A stretch of DNA of 64,000 nt, from positions 124,001 to 188,000 of the forward strand of contig JBCDCY010000002.1 of NCBI GenBank assembly GCA_039180875.1. Reading direction: 5' to 3'. The DNA is from JBCDCY01 sp039180875 (GTDB taxonomy: Bacteria; Pseudomonadota; Alphaproteobacteria; Rhodobacterales; Rhodobacteraceae). Position numbers and translations under genes: made by a program. The notes below the pieces were generated by a model. That model saw only the letters and a list, made by a program, of their open reading frames with translations, was not told where the DNA came from and made no database searches. Below are positions 8,788 to 17,040 of this stretch, piece after piece. Every line of letters starts with the position of its first letter. Positions within the stretch are counted from its first letter, which is position 1.

Positions 8788-9147
8788 ATGAAGTTCACCG
8801 AAGAGCATGAGTGGGTGAAGCCTGAGGGCGACGATTACGTCGTCGGCATCACGGATTACGCGGCCGAGCAATTGGGCGACATCGTCTTCGTGGAGTTGCC
8901 GGAGGCCGGCACGGTGGTCGCCAAGGGCGACGAGATCGTGGTGATCGAAAGCGTGAAGGCGGCCTCCGACATCCAGGCACCGGCCGATGGAGAGATCACC
9001 GCGGTGAACGAAGCGCTTACCGACGATCCGGCCAAGGTGAACGCCGATCCCACCGGGGACGGCTGGTTCTTCCGCATGACGCTCTCCGACCCCGGCGCCT
9101 ACGAGGCAATGCTGGATGAAGACGCCTACAAGGCGCTGACGGAGTAG
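8788..9147 (+). CDS. gcvH: Glycine cleavage system H protein
   Basis: Lipoylated carrier that shuttles the aminomethyl intermediate between P, T and L proteins. The 119-residue protein is of typical size; the lipoate attachment lysine is K57 in the motif ESVKAASDI. The N-terminal FTEEHEWVK and the C-terminal GDGWFFRM segment are family hallmarks. Nine bases separate it from gcvT and six from gcvP, so the three form one operon under the riboswitch. The L protein (dihydrolipoyl dehydrogenase) is not in this window. Confidence 0.97.
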   Translation: MKFTEEHEWVKPEGDDYVVGITDYAAEQLGDIVFVELPEAGTVVAKGDEIVVIESVKAASDIQAPADGEITAVNEALTDDPAKVNADPTGDGWFFRMTLSDPGAYEAMLDEDAYKALTE

Positions 9148-9153
9148 CGGCGG

Positions 9154-12009
9154 ATGGCCTTCGAGATCACCGATTACCTGCCCTACGACTTCGCCAACCG
9201 CCGCCATATCGGGCCGTCGCCGAAGGAGATGGCGGAGATGCTGGAGGTGGTCAGGGCCGACAGCCTCGACGCATTGATCGACGCCACGGTGCCCGAGGCG
9301 ATCCGCCAGGCCGAACCCCTGGCCTGGGAGAAGCCGCTCTCTGAGCAGGAGATGCTCTGGCGTCTCCGCGAGGTGGCGGAGAAGAACCGGGTGCTCACCT
9401 CGTTGATCGGGCAGGGCTACCACGGCACGATCACACCGCCGGTGATCCAGCGCAATATTCTGGAGAACCCCGCTTGGTACACCGCTTACACGCCCTATCA
9501 ACCGGAGATCAGCCAGGGCCGGCTCGAGGCGCTCCTGAACTTCCAAACCATGGTGTCGGACCTGACGGGGCTCGAGGTGGCGAACGCCTCGCTCTTGGAT
9601 GAGGCGACGGCGGCGGCCGAGGCGATGGCTATGGCGCACCGCATCGCCAAGTCGAAGGCCGATGCCTTCTTCGTCGACGCCAATTGCCATCCCCAGACCA
9701 TCGCCGTGTTGCGGACCCGGGCCGAACCCCTCGGCTGGCGCATCCTGGTGCGGGAGCCGGAGGATCTGGCGGCGGACGAAGTCTTCGGCGCCCTCTTCCA
9801 GTATCCCGGCACCTACGGTCATGTGCGCGATCGGACGGACGAGATGGCGGCGCTCCACGCGGCGGAGGCCGTGGCTGTGATGGCAGCCGATCCCATGGCG
9901 CTGGCGCTCCTGAAGCCGCCCGGCGAGATGGGGGCCGACATCGCCGTGGGCTCGACCCAGCGTTTCGGCGTGCCCATGGGCTTCGGCGGGCCTCACGCCG
10001 CCTATATCGCCACGCGCCAGGCCCATGCGCGCGCCATGCCGGGACGGATCGTCGGCGTCTCCATCGACGCGCGCGGCAACCGGGCCTATCGGCTGAGCCT
10101 GCAGACCCGGGAGCAGCATATCCGACGGGAGAAGGCGACCTCGAACGTCTGCACCGCCCAAGCGCTGCTTGCCGTCATGGCTTCGATGTATGCCGTCTTC
10201 CACGGGCCGGACGGCATCAAGGCCATCGCCCAGCGCATCCACCGCCTGACCGTGCGGTTGGCGCGGGGGCTGGAGCAGCTCGGCTTCGCGGTGGAGCCCG
10301 ATGCGTTCTTCGACACCATCACGCTCAGGGTCGGCCAGCTGCAGGGCGTGATCCTGCGGGCGGCGGTGGCGGAGGGTGTGAACCTTCGCCCCATCGGCGC
10401 GGATCGGATCGGCATCACTCTCGACGAAGCCTCCCGCCACGAGACGCTGGAGGCGGTCTGGCGGGCCTTCGGCGGCGAGATCTCGTTCGATGCGTTCAAA
10501 CCGGGCTACCGCCTGCCGGAGGCGGTGCTGCGCGAGAGCCCCTACCTCACCCATCCGATCTTCCACATGAACCGGGCCGAGGCGGAGATGACGCGCTACA
10601 TGCGCCGCCTCGCCGACCGGGACCTGGCACTCGACCGGGCGATGATCCCGCTTGGCTCCTGCACCATGAAGCTCAATGCCACGGCCGAGATGATGCCGGT
10701 GAGCTGGCCGGAGTTCGGCGCGATCCACCCCTATGCGCCGGCCGATCAGGTGGCCGGCTACCGCGAACTGATCGAGGATCTCTCTGCCAAGCTCTGCCGG
10801 ATCACGGGCTACGACGCGATCTCCATGCAGCCGAACTCCGGCGCCCAGGGGGAGTATGCCGGGCTGCTGACCATCCGCGCCTATCACCGGGCGCGACGGG
10901 AGGGGCACCGCGACGTCTGCCTGATCCCGACCTCGGCCCACGGGACCAACCCGGCCTCGGCCCAGATGGCCGGCATGACCGTGGTACCGGTGAAGGCGGC
11001 GGAGAACGGCGATATCGACCTCGCCGATTTCCGGGCGAAGGCGGAGGCCCATGCCGACCGGCTGGCCGCCTGCATGATCACCTATCCCTCGACTCACGGC
11101 GTCTTCGAGGCGGCGGTGCGGGAGGTCTGCGCCATCACCCACGAACACGGCGGCCAAGTCTATTTGGACGGCGCCAACCTCAACGCATTGGTGGGGTTGG
11201 CTCGGCCCGGAGACTTCGGGGCGGATGTGAGCCACCTCAACCTGCACAAGACCTTCTGCATCCCCCATGGCGGGGGCGGGCCGGGCATGGGGCCGATCGG
11301 GGTGCGGGCCCATCTCGCACCCTATCTGCCGGCCGGACCGCTCGATCCGCTGGCGGAGCGGGCGGGGCCGGTCTCAGCCGCGCCCTACGGCTCGCCCTCG
11401 CTCCTGCCGATCTCCTGGGCCTATTGCCTGATGATGGGGGGCGCCGGGCTCACCCAGGCGACGAAGGTGGCGATCCTCTCGGCCAACTACATCGCGGCGC
11501 GGCTGCGCGGGGCCTACGACGTGCTCTACTCCGACGCGGCGGGCCACGTGGCGCATGAGTGCATCCTCGACACACGGCCCTTGAAGGAGAGCGCCGGCGT
11601 CAGCGTGGACGACATCGCCAAGCGCCTGATCGACAACGGCTTTCACGCGCCGACCATGAGCTGGCCGGTCGCCGGTACCCTGATGATCGAGCCGACCGAG
11701 AGCGAACCCAAGGCGGAGCTAGACCGCTTCTGCGAGGCGATGCTGGCGATCCGCGAAGAAGCCCGCGCCGTCGAAGCCGGCACCTGGCCCCGCGACGACA
11801 ACCCCCTCGCCCGCGCGCCCCACACCATGGAGGACCTGGTGGGCGATTGGGACCGGCCCTACACGCGGGAGGCGGCGTGCTTTCCCCCCGGCGCTTTCCG
11901 GGTCGACAAGTACTGGGCCCCGGTCAACCGGCTCGACAACGTCTACGGCGACCGCAACCTCGTCTGCACCTGCCCCCCGGTCGAAGACTATCTCGACGCG
12001 GCGGAGTGA
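9154..12009 (+). CDS. gcvP: Glycine dehydrogenase (decarboxylating), P protein
   Basis: PLP enzyme that decarboxylates glycine and loads the aminomethyl group onto lipoyl-H protein. At 951 residues it is the full-length homodimeric type, with the two similar halves fused. The N-terminal FANRRHIGPSPKEMAEML is conserved. The PLP lysine is K699 in LNLHKTFCIPHGGGGPGMG, and the C-terminal half includes PLGSCTMKLNA. The last gene of the operon; a strong hairpin follows the stop at once. Confidence 0.97.
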   Translation: MAFEITDYLPYDFANRRHIGPSPKEMAEMLEVVRADSLDALIDATVPEAIRQAEPLAWEKPLSEQEMLWRLREVAEKNRVLTSLIGQGYHGTITPPVIQRNILENPAWYTAYTPYQPEISQGRLEALLNFQTMVSDLTGLEVANASLLDEATAAAEAMAMAHRIAKSKADAFFVDANCHPQTIAVLRTRAEPLGWRILVREPEDLAADEVFGALFQYPGTYGHVRDRTDEMAALHAAEAVAVMAADPMALALLKPPGEMGADIAVGSTQRFGVPMGFGGPHAAYIATRQAHARAMPGRIVGVSIDARGNRAYRLSLQTREQHIRREKATSNVCTAQALLAVMASMYAVFHGPDGIKAIAQRIHRLTVRLARGLEQLGFAVEPDAFFDTITLRVGQLQGVILRAAVAEGVNLRPIGADRIGITLDEASRHETLEAVWRAFGGEISFDAFKPGYRLPEAVLRESPYLTHPIFHMNRAEAEMTRYMRRLADRDLALDRAMIPLGSCTMKLNATAEMMPVSWPEFGAIHPYAPADQVAGYRELIEDLSAKLCRITGYDAISMQPNSGAQGEYAGLLTIRAYHRARREGHRDVCLIPTSAHGTNPASAQMAGMTVVPVKAAENGDIDLADFRAKAEAHADRLAACMITYPSTHGVFEAAVREVCAITHEHGGQVYLDGANLNALVGLARPGDFGADVSHLNLHKTFCIPHGGGGPGMGPIGVRAHLAPYLPAGPLDPLAERAGPVSAAPYGSPSLLPISWAYCLMMGGAGLTQATKVAILSANYIAARLRGAYDVLYSDAAGHVAHECILDTRPLKESAGVSVDDIAKRLIDNGFHAPTMSWPVAGTLMIEPTESEPKAELDRFCEAMLAIREEARAVEAGTWPRDDNPLARAPHTMEDLVGDWDRPYTREAACFPPGAFRVDKYWAPVNRLDNVYGDRNLVCTCPPVEDYLDAAE

Positions 12010-12020
12010 CGGCTTCCGGA

Positions 12021-12047
12021 CCCTGTCGCATCTGCGATGCGACAGGG
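12021..12047 (+). terminator. Hairpin after gcvP
   Basis: A perfect 12-bp inverted repeat (12021-12032 with 12036-12047) with a three-base loop begins 12 bases after the gcvP stop. There is no T-run after it, so it may act as a 3'-end stabiliser or weak terminator rather than a classical intrinsic terminator. Confidence 0.6.
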
Positions 12048-12122
12048 ACCTCCAGCGGGGCGCCCGTGACGGCGGTCGGCCTGACGGGGCTGGGAGTGGG
12101 GGTGTGGTCGCGGTTCGGGCGT

Positions 12123-12262
12123 TTTGCTGAGAGGCGCTTGAGAAGCAGGTTGCTTCTCAAGGCGCCGCTTCGAGCGTGGGTCGGGTGACGGGCGCGTCAA
12201 GGCTGAACGGGCTCTGCCCGCACCTCGCTTCGCTCGGCGGCCTTGACCCGCCCGCCACCCTT
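12123..12262. repeat. 140-bp structured dispersed repeat, copy 1
   Basis: This block aligns without gaps to 13491-13630 with nine mismatches by eye. It holds one long hairpin (stem CTTGAGAAGC/GCTTCTCAAG, extended by GGCG/GCGCC) and a second, larger fold closed by GTCAAGG/CCTTGAC that contains a CGGG/CCCG hairpin. Four of the nine differences fall in or beside the first hairpin, and two pairs of them are compensatory, which supports selection for structure or origin as folded units. No ORF is evident. It resembles intergenic REP/BIME-type elements. Confidence 0.8.
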
Positions 12263-12290
12263 CGGGCTGACGTTGGGTCCTGGTTATGCC

Positions 12291-12764
12291 TTAACGCTCG
12301 GGGGTGCCGCTAACGCCTTTGGCCACCTTGCCGAGGGCGGCGACGAAGGCATCGCGCTCCTCCTCCGCCAGAGCCGATAGCATCGCGGCGGCGTTGCGCC
12401 GGTCCTGGCGCAGGATCGCCTCCAGGATCTCCCGCCCCTCCTCCGTCAGGCTGATGCTGAGGGCGCGGCCGTCCTGCCGGTCCGCCGCCGTCGCCACCAG
12501 CCCGCGCCCGGCGAGCGCCTTCACTGCCGTCGAGATCGTGGTGCGCGGCACCAACAGCATGTCGGCCAAACGCGACGGCCGGGCCGCACCCTCCCGATCG
12601 AGGCACCGCAGCATGTTGAAATAGAGCGGGTTGAAGGGGATGCGCCCCTCTGCCGGCGCACCGCTTCGCCCCGCGACCAGCAGAGCGCGAATGATCAGGT
12701 TCACATGCCCCGCCAACGCCTCGACCCGCGCGTCGTCAGACATCTCTCCCCCGCCGCTTGACAT
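12291..12764 (-). CDS. MarR family transcriptional regulator
   Basis: Winged-helix DNA-binding repressor of 157 residues. The recognition region PSRLADMLLVPRTTISTAVKALAGRGLV and the wing RQDGRALSISLTEEGREIL are typical MarR. It is divergent from a lipoprotein gene, and a palindrome fills the shared promoter region, so autoregulation together with control of the lipoprotein is likely. Two starts are possible: the ATG at 12764, which lies at the palindrome edge, and the ATG at 12743 (150 residues), preceded closely by GGGGGAG. The ligand is unknown. Confidence 0.88.
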   Translation of the reverse strand: MSSGGGEMSDDARVEALAGHVNLIIRALLVAGRSGAPAEGRIPFNPLYFNMLRCLDREGAARPSRLADMLLVPRTTISTAVKALAGRGLVATAADRQDGRALSISLTEEGREILEAILRQDRRNAAAMLSALAEEERDAFVAALGKVAKGVSGTPER

Positions 12765-12803
12765 AGTACGGACTAAGCACCAGTTAGTGCGGTATCCGTA
12801 CTA
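12764..12803. promoter_or_regulatory. Probable MarR operator between divergent genes
   Basis: Nested inverted repeats in the 57-bp divergent region: an outer perfect pair TAGTACGGA (12764-12772) and TCCGTACTA (12795-12803), and an inner pair ACTAA and TTAGT. Dyads of this kind next to a marR gene are the usual repressor sites. Binding is inferred. Confidence 0.65.
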
Positions 12804-12821
12804 TACCGCCGGAGATCAAAC

Positions 12822-13427
12822 ATGCGCACCGTCCTCACCGCCCTCGGGCTCACCATGGTCCTCACCGCCTGCAACTCGGCCGAACCGCCGGCCGAGCCCC
12901 CGCAACTCACCACGCCGCCGGAGGTCGCGACAAGCGGATTTCTGACCGCCTATGTCGAGGAAACCATCCCGATGGAGGTGGCCGAGCTGCGCGTCTATTC
13001 GGAGGAGGACCCGCTCATCGGCTATCTGCAGCCCACCGAGAACATCGCCAATCCGGTCGCCTCGCAGGTCCTCGACGGCACCTGGCCGGAGCCCGGGGCC
13101 GTGCGCTGGCTGCGCCTGGCCGACGGGCACTACGTGGTGGAGCGGGTGTTGGAGAACGAGCTCGACTTCTTCAAGTACCAGATCTTCGTATTCACCAACG
13201 ACACCGGCCGCGGCGTCGAGCAGATCGTCGGCGAACAGCGCTTCGTCAGCGTGGACGAGGGCACGCGGTTCGAATGGACCTACAACGTGCTACCCCACAA
13301 CCTGGTCACCCGCCAGATCGTGCGGGGCAACATGGACGAGATCGAAGCCTATATCGGCAGCGGGCTGGAGGGGTTCGCGGCGGCCGCAGCGGCGCGCGCG
13401 GCCGCCGGGCGTGAGGCTGAGGGGTAG
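12822..13427 (+). CDS. Predicted lipoprotein, function unknown
   Basis: A 201-residue protein with a lipoprotein signal: a short hydrophobic stretch followed by the lipobox LTAC, giving a lipidated cysteine at about residue 17, then a proline/glutamate-rich linker. The mature domain is mixed alpha/beta and contains the pieces YVVERVLENELDFFKYQIFVF and EWTYNVLPHNLVTRQIV, with an alanine-rich tail. I do not recognise a family. It faces the MarR gene across a palindromic operator, so its expression is probably repressed by it. The GGAG site lies seven bases before the ATG. Confidence 0.75.
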   Translation: MRTVLTALGLTMVLTACNSAEPPAEPPQLTTPPEVATSGFLTAYVEETIPMEVAELRVYSEEDPLIGYLQPTENIANPVASQVLDGTWPEPGAVRWLRLADGHYVVERVLENELDFFKYQIFVFTNDTGRGVEQIVGEQRFVSVDEGTRFEWTYNVLPHNLVTRQIVRGNMDEIEAYIGSGLEGFAAAAAARAAAGREAEG

Positions 13428-13490
13428 GGTGCTTGGTGGGCCTCGGGTGTCGACGTGGTGTCGTCGGTCCCTGGGGCCGCTGGGTTTCTC

Positions 13491-13630
13491 TTTGCTGAGA
13501 GGCGCTTGAGGAGCGGGCTGCTCCTCAAGGCGCCGCGTCCAGCGTGGGTCGGGTGGCGGGCGCGTCAAGGCTGAACGGGCTCTGCCCGCACCTCGCTTCG
13601 CTCGGCGACCTTGACCCGCCCGCCCCCCTT
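13491..13630. repeat. 140-bp structured dispersed repeat, copy 2
   Basis: Second copy of the block at 12123-12262, same orientation, 1,368 bases downstream and gap-free. The first hairpin here reads CTTGAGGAGC/GCTCCTCAAG: two A-T pairs of copy 1 are replaced by G-C pairs on both strands of the stem. The larger fold closed by GTCAAGG/CCTTGAC is conserved. It ends 19 bases before the likely start of the small orphan gene that follows. Confidence 0.8.
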
Positions 13631-13649
13631 GAGTTTGGAATGGCGCTTA

Positions 13650-13979
13650 ATGAGAGACGATCCAAATCTTCCCACCTACGCCGTCGCTGAACTCCAATCC
13701 TTGCTCGCCAAGACTGTCGTTGAACTTGGCATCGGAGGGTTCGTTCCCGCGCAGGAGATCGTTCGGGTCTTCAACCCGATGAGCGCACGCGACTTTGCCC
13801 AGATCGCCTATGCCGCCGATTTCATGGCCAGTCATCTTCACGAGCCGCACGACTCAAAAGGCGCTGAGGCCATGGTGGAGGTGATTGGCGAGAACCAGTT
13901 TTACCTGAAACCGCGCTTTAACCAGTTGGAAGACCGGTTCCGAACGTGGTTCGAAGGCCACGAGGTGGTGCGCTTCTGA
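13650..13979 (+). CDS. Hypothetical protein, atypical base composition
   Basis: A 109-residue soluble protein starting MRDDPNLPTYAVAEL, with helical segments (LQSLLAKTVVELGI, DFAQIAYAADFMAS) and a C-terminal LEDRFRTWFEGHEVVRF. It has no signal peptide or known motif that I recognise. Codon third positions contain far more A/T than neighbouring genes, suggesting recent acquisition. The frame is open upstream into the repeat element, but the ATG at 13650 is the first plausible start outside it; the ribosome site is weak. Confidence 0.55.
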   Translation: MRDDPNLPTYAVAELQSLLAKTVVELGIGGFVPAQEIVRVFNPMSARDFAQIAYAADFMASHLHEPHDSKGAEAMVEVIGENQFYLKPRFNQLEDRFRTWFEGHEVVRF

Positions 13980-14052
13980 CCAGAGGGCGGGTTCGCGAAA
14001 CCGTTCTTCCGCAGCACTGATTGTCGATCGTTCGGCCCTCTCGCGTGACGCC

Positions 14053-14733
14053 CTAACCCTTCAGATGCGCCGAGCTTTGGTTGAAGAGGACGTTGTTGGT
14101 CGAAGCGGTGTGCTGGCCGCGGTTCTGGCGGTCCTTCAGCAGGTCGACGGCGCGGCGGACGGCGGGGCGGTCCTTGATGCGGGCGCGCCAGGCTTGGATG
14201 CGGGGGAAGTCCTCGAGCGAGGCTCCGAGGGGTTTGGCGATCAGGATCCACGGAAAGGCGATCATATCGGCGATCGAATAGGCATCGCCGACGATCCAGT
14301 CGCGATCCGTGAGCCGCGCCTCGAGCACGCCGAGATTGCGATCATACTCGCCGAGATAGCGCTTGAAGCCGTAGTCCTGCCCTTCCGGCGCGTAGTTCTG
14401 GAAATGGCTGAGCTGGCCGGCCATCGGCCCCTGATTGCCGGTCTGCCAGAAGAGCCATTCCAGCACCTCCTTCCGGCCTTCCGGGTCGCTCGGCATGAAC
14501 TGGCCCGTCTTCTCGGCCAGGTGCCAGAGGATCGCGCCCGATTCGAAGACGGGCAGGTTGTCGTCCACGATCGCCGGCATCTTGGCGTTGGGGCTGATGG
14601 CGCGGAATTCCGGTGCGAACTGCTCGCCCGCCGCCAGGTTGATGGGGTGGAGGGTGTAGGGCAGCGCCATCTCCTCCAACGCGATCGCGACCTTCCAGCC
14701 GTTGGGCGTGGGAGCGTAGTAGAAGTCGATCAT
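14053..14733 (-). CDS. Glutathione S-transferase family protein (Nu-class-like)
   Basis: A 226-residue GST with an N-terminal thioredoxin fold starting MIDFYYAPTPNGWKVAIALEE; the TPNGWKV segment replaces the usual catalytic tyrosine region and is typical of bacterial Nu-class (YghU/YfcG-like) enzymes. The cis-proline motif KMPAIVDD and the ESGAILWHLAEK segment form the glutathione site. The C-terminal helical domain includes DRDWIVGDAYSIADMIAFPW. Its start overlaps the stop of the CaiB-type gene by four bases, so the two are coupled. Probable role: glutathione-dependent disulfide reduction or conjugation. Confidence 0.88.
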   Translation of the reverse strand: MIDFYYAPTPNGWKVAIALEEMALPYTLHPINLAAGEQFAPEFRAISPNAKMPAIVDDNLPVFESGAILWHLAEKTGQFMPSDPEGRKEVLEWLFWQTGNQGPMAGQLSHFQNYAPEGQDYGFKRYLGEYDRNLGVLEARLTDRDWIVGDAYSIADMIAFPWILIAKPLGASLEDFPRIQAWRARIKDRPAVRRAVDLLKDRQNRGQHTASTNNVLFNQSSAHLKG

Positions 14734-15926
14734 TCGGCGGGCTCCCGGCGTCCGGTGAGGCGGGCGATCTCGGCCGGCGGCGTGCCGGTCTCGGCGAGCA
14801 GCGCCTCGGTATCGGCGCCGAGCGCTGGCGCCGGCCAGGGTCCCGGCCCCGGCGTCCCGGAGAAGCGCGCCGGCGGGCGGGCCTGGCGGAGGCGGCCGGC
14901 CGTCGGGTGGTCGTACTCGATCAGCGTCTCGTTCGCGGCGATCTGGGGATGCTGGCGCATCTCGCCCCGGGTGAGGACGGGGGCGCAGGGCACGTCCTCC
15001 GCCTCGAGCCGCGCGAGCCACTCCGCGGTCGTCGCCGTCGACAGCGCCTCCTGCGTGAGCTCGAGGCGGGCGTTCTTGTGCTCCTCCCGGCCTGCGGGGG
15101 TCGCAAACCGCGAGTCCTCCAGGAAATCGGGGCGGCCCGTGGCGCGGGAGAGGCCGGCCCAATCCCGGTCCGACATTACGGAGACGGCGATGTGGCCGTC
15201 CGCCGTCTCGTAGATCAGCTCGACGAAGGACTGGCTCACCTCCTCCGTCAACTCGTCGCCGACGAAGGTGTGCCCGCCCATGTCGGAGTTCCAGAGGAAA
15301 GCGACGACGGTGTCGAGCATGGAGATCTCGATGGCCTGCCCCTCGCCCGTCCGGGCCCTGTGCAGTAGCGCTGCGGTGATCGCCTGGGCCGTCTGAATGC
15401 CCGTGAGCTTGTCCGGCAGGATGGTGCGGACGAGGCGCGGGCGGCGCTGGTCGGAGCCTGCCTGGACCGTCACCAGCCCCGACAATGCCTGGATCAGCGG
15501 GTCATAGACCGGTTTCTGCGCATAGGGTCCGGCGAAGCCGAAGCCGGCGATGGAGCAGTAGACGATGTCAGGGCGATGGGCGCGCACGGCGGCCTCGCCG
15601 AGGCCCATCCGCTCCGCCACGCCCGGTCGGAAGTTCTGCAGGAAGACGTCGGCCGTGGCGACGATGCGGAAGAGCGCCTGCTGCGCCGCCGGGTCCTTCA
15701 AGTCCAGCGCGACGGAGCGCTTGCCGCGGTTGACGTTGAGAAAGCTCGCGGAGACCCCGCCCCGGCGCGTCGCCACCTGGCGGGTGTGATCGCCGATCGG
15801 CGGACGCTCCACCTTGATCACCTCCGCCCCCTGATCGGCCAGCGTCATCGCGGCGAGCGGGCCCGAGACCATGGAGGTCAGATCGACGATGCGGATGCCC
15901 GAAAGCGGGCCTTTTGCCGTGGCCAT
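14730..15926 (-). CDS. CaiB/BaiF-type CoA transferase
   Basis: Class III CoA transferase of 398 residues, moving CoA between carboxylic acids. The N-terminus GIRIVDLTSMVSGPLAAMTLADQGAEVIKVE is diagnostic, followed by NVNRGKRSVALDLK and the catalytic-region FLQNFRPGVAERMGLG. The C-terminal part has DVPCAPVLTRGEM. A good AGGGGG site precedes the ATG at 15926. The substrate is unknown; the overlapping downstream GST gene suggests a shared pathway for an organic acid or xenobiotic. Confidence 0.9.
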   Translation of the reverse strand: MATAKGPLSGIRIVDLTSMVSGPLAAMTLADQGAEVIKVERPPIGDHTRQVATRRGGVSASFLNVNRGKRSVALDLKDPAAQQALFRIVATADVFLQNFRPGVAERMGLGEAAVRAHRPDIVYCSIAGFGFAGPYAQKPVYDPLIQALSGLVTVQAGSDQRRPRLVRTILPDKLTGIQTAQAITAALLHRARTGEGQAIEISMLDTVVAFLWNSDMGGHTFVGDELTEEVSQSFVELIYETADGHIAVSVMSDRDWAGLSRATGRPDFLEDSRFATPAGREEHKNARLELTQEALSTATTAEWLARLEAEDVPCAPVLTRGEMRQHPQIAANETLIEYDHPTAGRLRQARPPARFSGTPGPGPWPAPALGADTEALLAETGTPPAEIARLTGRREPAE

Positions 15927-15996
15927 GGCGATCCCCCTTGGCTTTCGCCCGCGAAGATGGCGCAATCCGCGACAAGGTCCAAGCGGGAGACGGGGC

Positions 15997-17034
15997 ATGC
16001 AGCAGGTGACGATCGGGCGGCCGGATGACTGGCACCTGCATCTGAGAGACGGCGCGATGCTGGCGGACGTGCTGCCGGCCACGGCGCAAGACTTCGGCCG
16101 GGCCCTCATCATGCCGAACCTGGTGCCGCCGGTGGTAACGGGGATGGACGCTGCGGCCTACCGCGACCGGATCCTCGCGGCCCTGCCCGAAGGCGCGGCG
16201 TTCGAGCCGCGGATGACGCTCTACCTCACCGAGACCACGGATCCGGAGGATGTGGCGGCGGCCGCCGCCTCGGGCCTGATCACCGCGGTGAAGCTCTACC
16301 CGTCGGGGGCCACGACCAACTCCGCCTCGGGCGTCACCGAGGTCGCGCGCGTCCTGCCGGTGCTGGAGCGGATGGCGGAGGTGGGCCTGCCGCTTTGCGT
16401 GCACGGCGAGGTGACCGACCCGGCGGTCGATATCTTCGATCGGGAGGCGGTGTTCCTGGAGCGGGTCCTCGACCCCGTCCGCCGCCGGGTGCCGGGCCTG
16501 CGGGTGGTGCTGGAGCACATCACCACCGAGGACGGCGTCGCCTATGTGGAGGGGGCGCAGGGCATCGCGGGCACGCTCACCGTCCACCACCTTGTACTGA
16601 ACCGGACCGACATGCTCGCCGGCGGGATCCGGCCGCACTTCTACTGCCTGCCGATCCTGAAGCGGGAGCGACACCGTCTGGCGCTGCGTCGTGCAGCGGT
16701 CTCGGGCGACCCGCGCTTCTTTCTCGGCACCGACTCGGCCCCCCACACCACCGACGCGAAGGAGGCCACCTGCGGCTGCGCCGGCGTGTTCTCCGCCCCC
16801 GTGGCGCTCGGCGTCCTGGCCCAGGTCTTCGAGGAGGAGGGGCGGCTCGACCGCCTCGACGCCTTCGCCTCGGCCCATGGCGCAGCGTTCTACGGCGTCC
16901 CCCGAAATGCGGGCGAGGTGACGTTGGTGAGAGAGGACGATCCCGTCGCGATCCCGCCGAGCCTGCAGACGGGCGCGGGCCCCGTGACCGTCTTCGATCC
17001 GGGCCGGCCGCTCTACTGGCGCGTCGCAGACTAA
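15997..17034 (+). CDS. pyrC: Dihydroorotase, class II
   Basis: Zinc amidohydrolase of pyrimidine synthesis, interconverting carbamoyl-aspartate and dihydroorotate. Of 345 residues, close to the E. coli PyrC length. Metal ligands H13 and H15 lie in DDWHLHLRDGAML; the carboxylated lysine is K99 in AVKLYPSGATTNS; further histidines occur in CVHGEV and VLEHITT; the catalytic aspartate is in LGTDSAPHT. A GGGAG site precedes the ATG. It is divergent from the CoA transferase gene and convergent with pip. Confidence 0.95.
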   Translation: MQQVTIGRPDDWHLHLRDGAMLADVLPATAQDFGRALIMPNLVPPVVTGMDAAAYRDRILAALPEGAAFEPRMTLYLTETTDPEDVAAAAASGLITAVKLYPSGATTNSASGVTEVARVLPVLERMAEVGLPLCVHGEVTDPAVDIFDREAVFLERVLDPVRRRVPGLRVVLEHITTEDGVAYVEGAQGIAGTLTVHHLVLNRTDMLAGGIRPHFYCLPILKRERHRLALRRAAVSGDPRFFLGTDSAPHTTDAKEATCGCAGVFSAPVALGVLAQVFEEEGRLDRLDAFASAHGAAFYGVPRNAGEVTLVREDDPVAIPPSLQTGAGPVTVFDPGRPLYWRVAD

Positions 17035-17040
17035 GGGCTG

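Noticed and set aside
8221..11313. A 1,030-residue open frame on the minus strand opposite gcvH and gcvP.
   Set aside because: It is a shadow of the strongly coding gcvP in high-GC DNA; the translation is rich in His, Arg and Pro, has no family motifs and no ribosome site.
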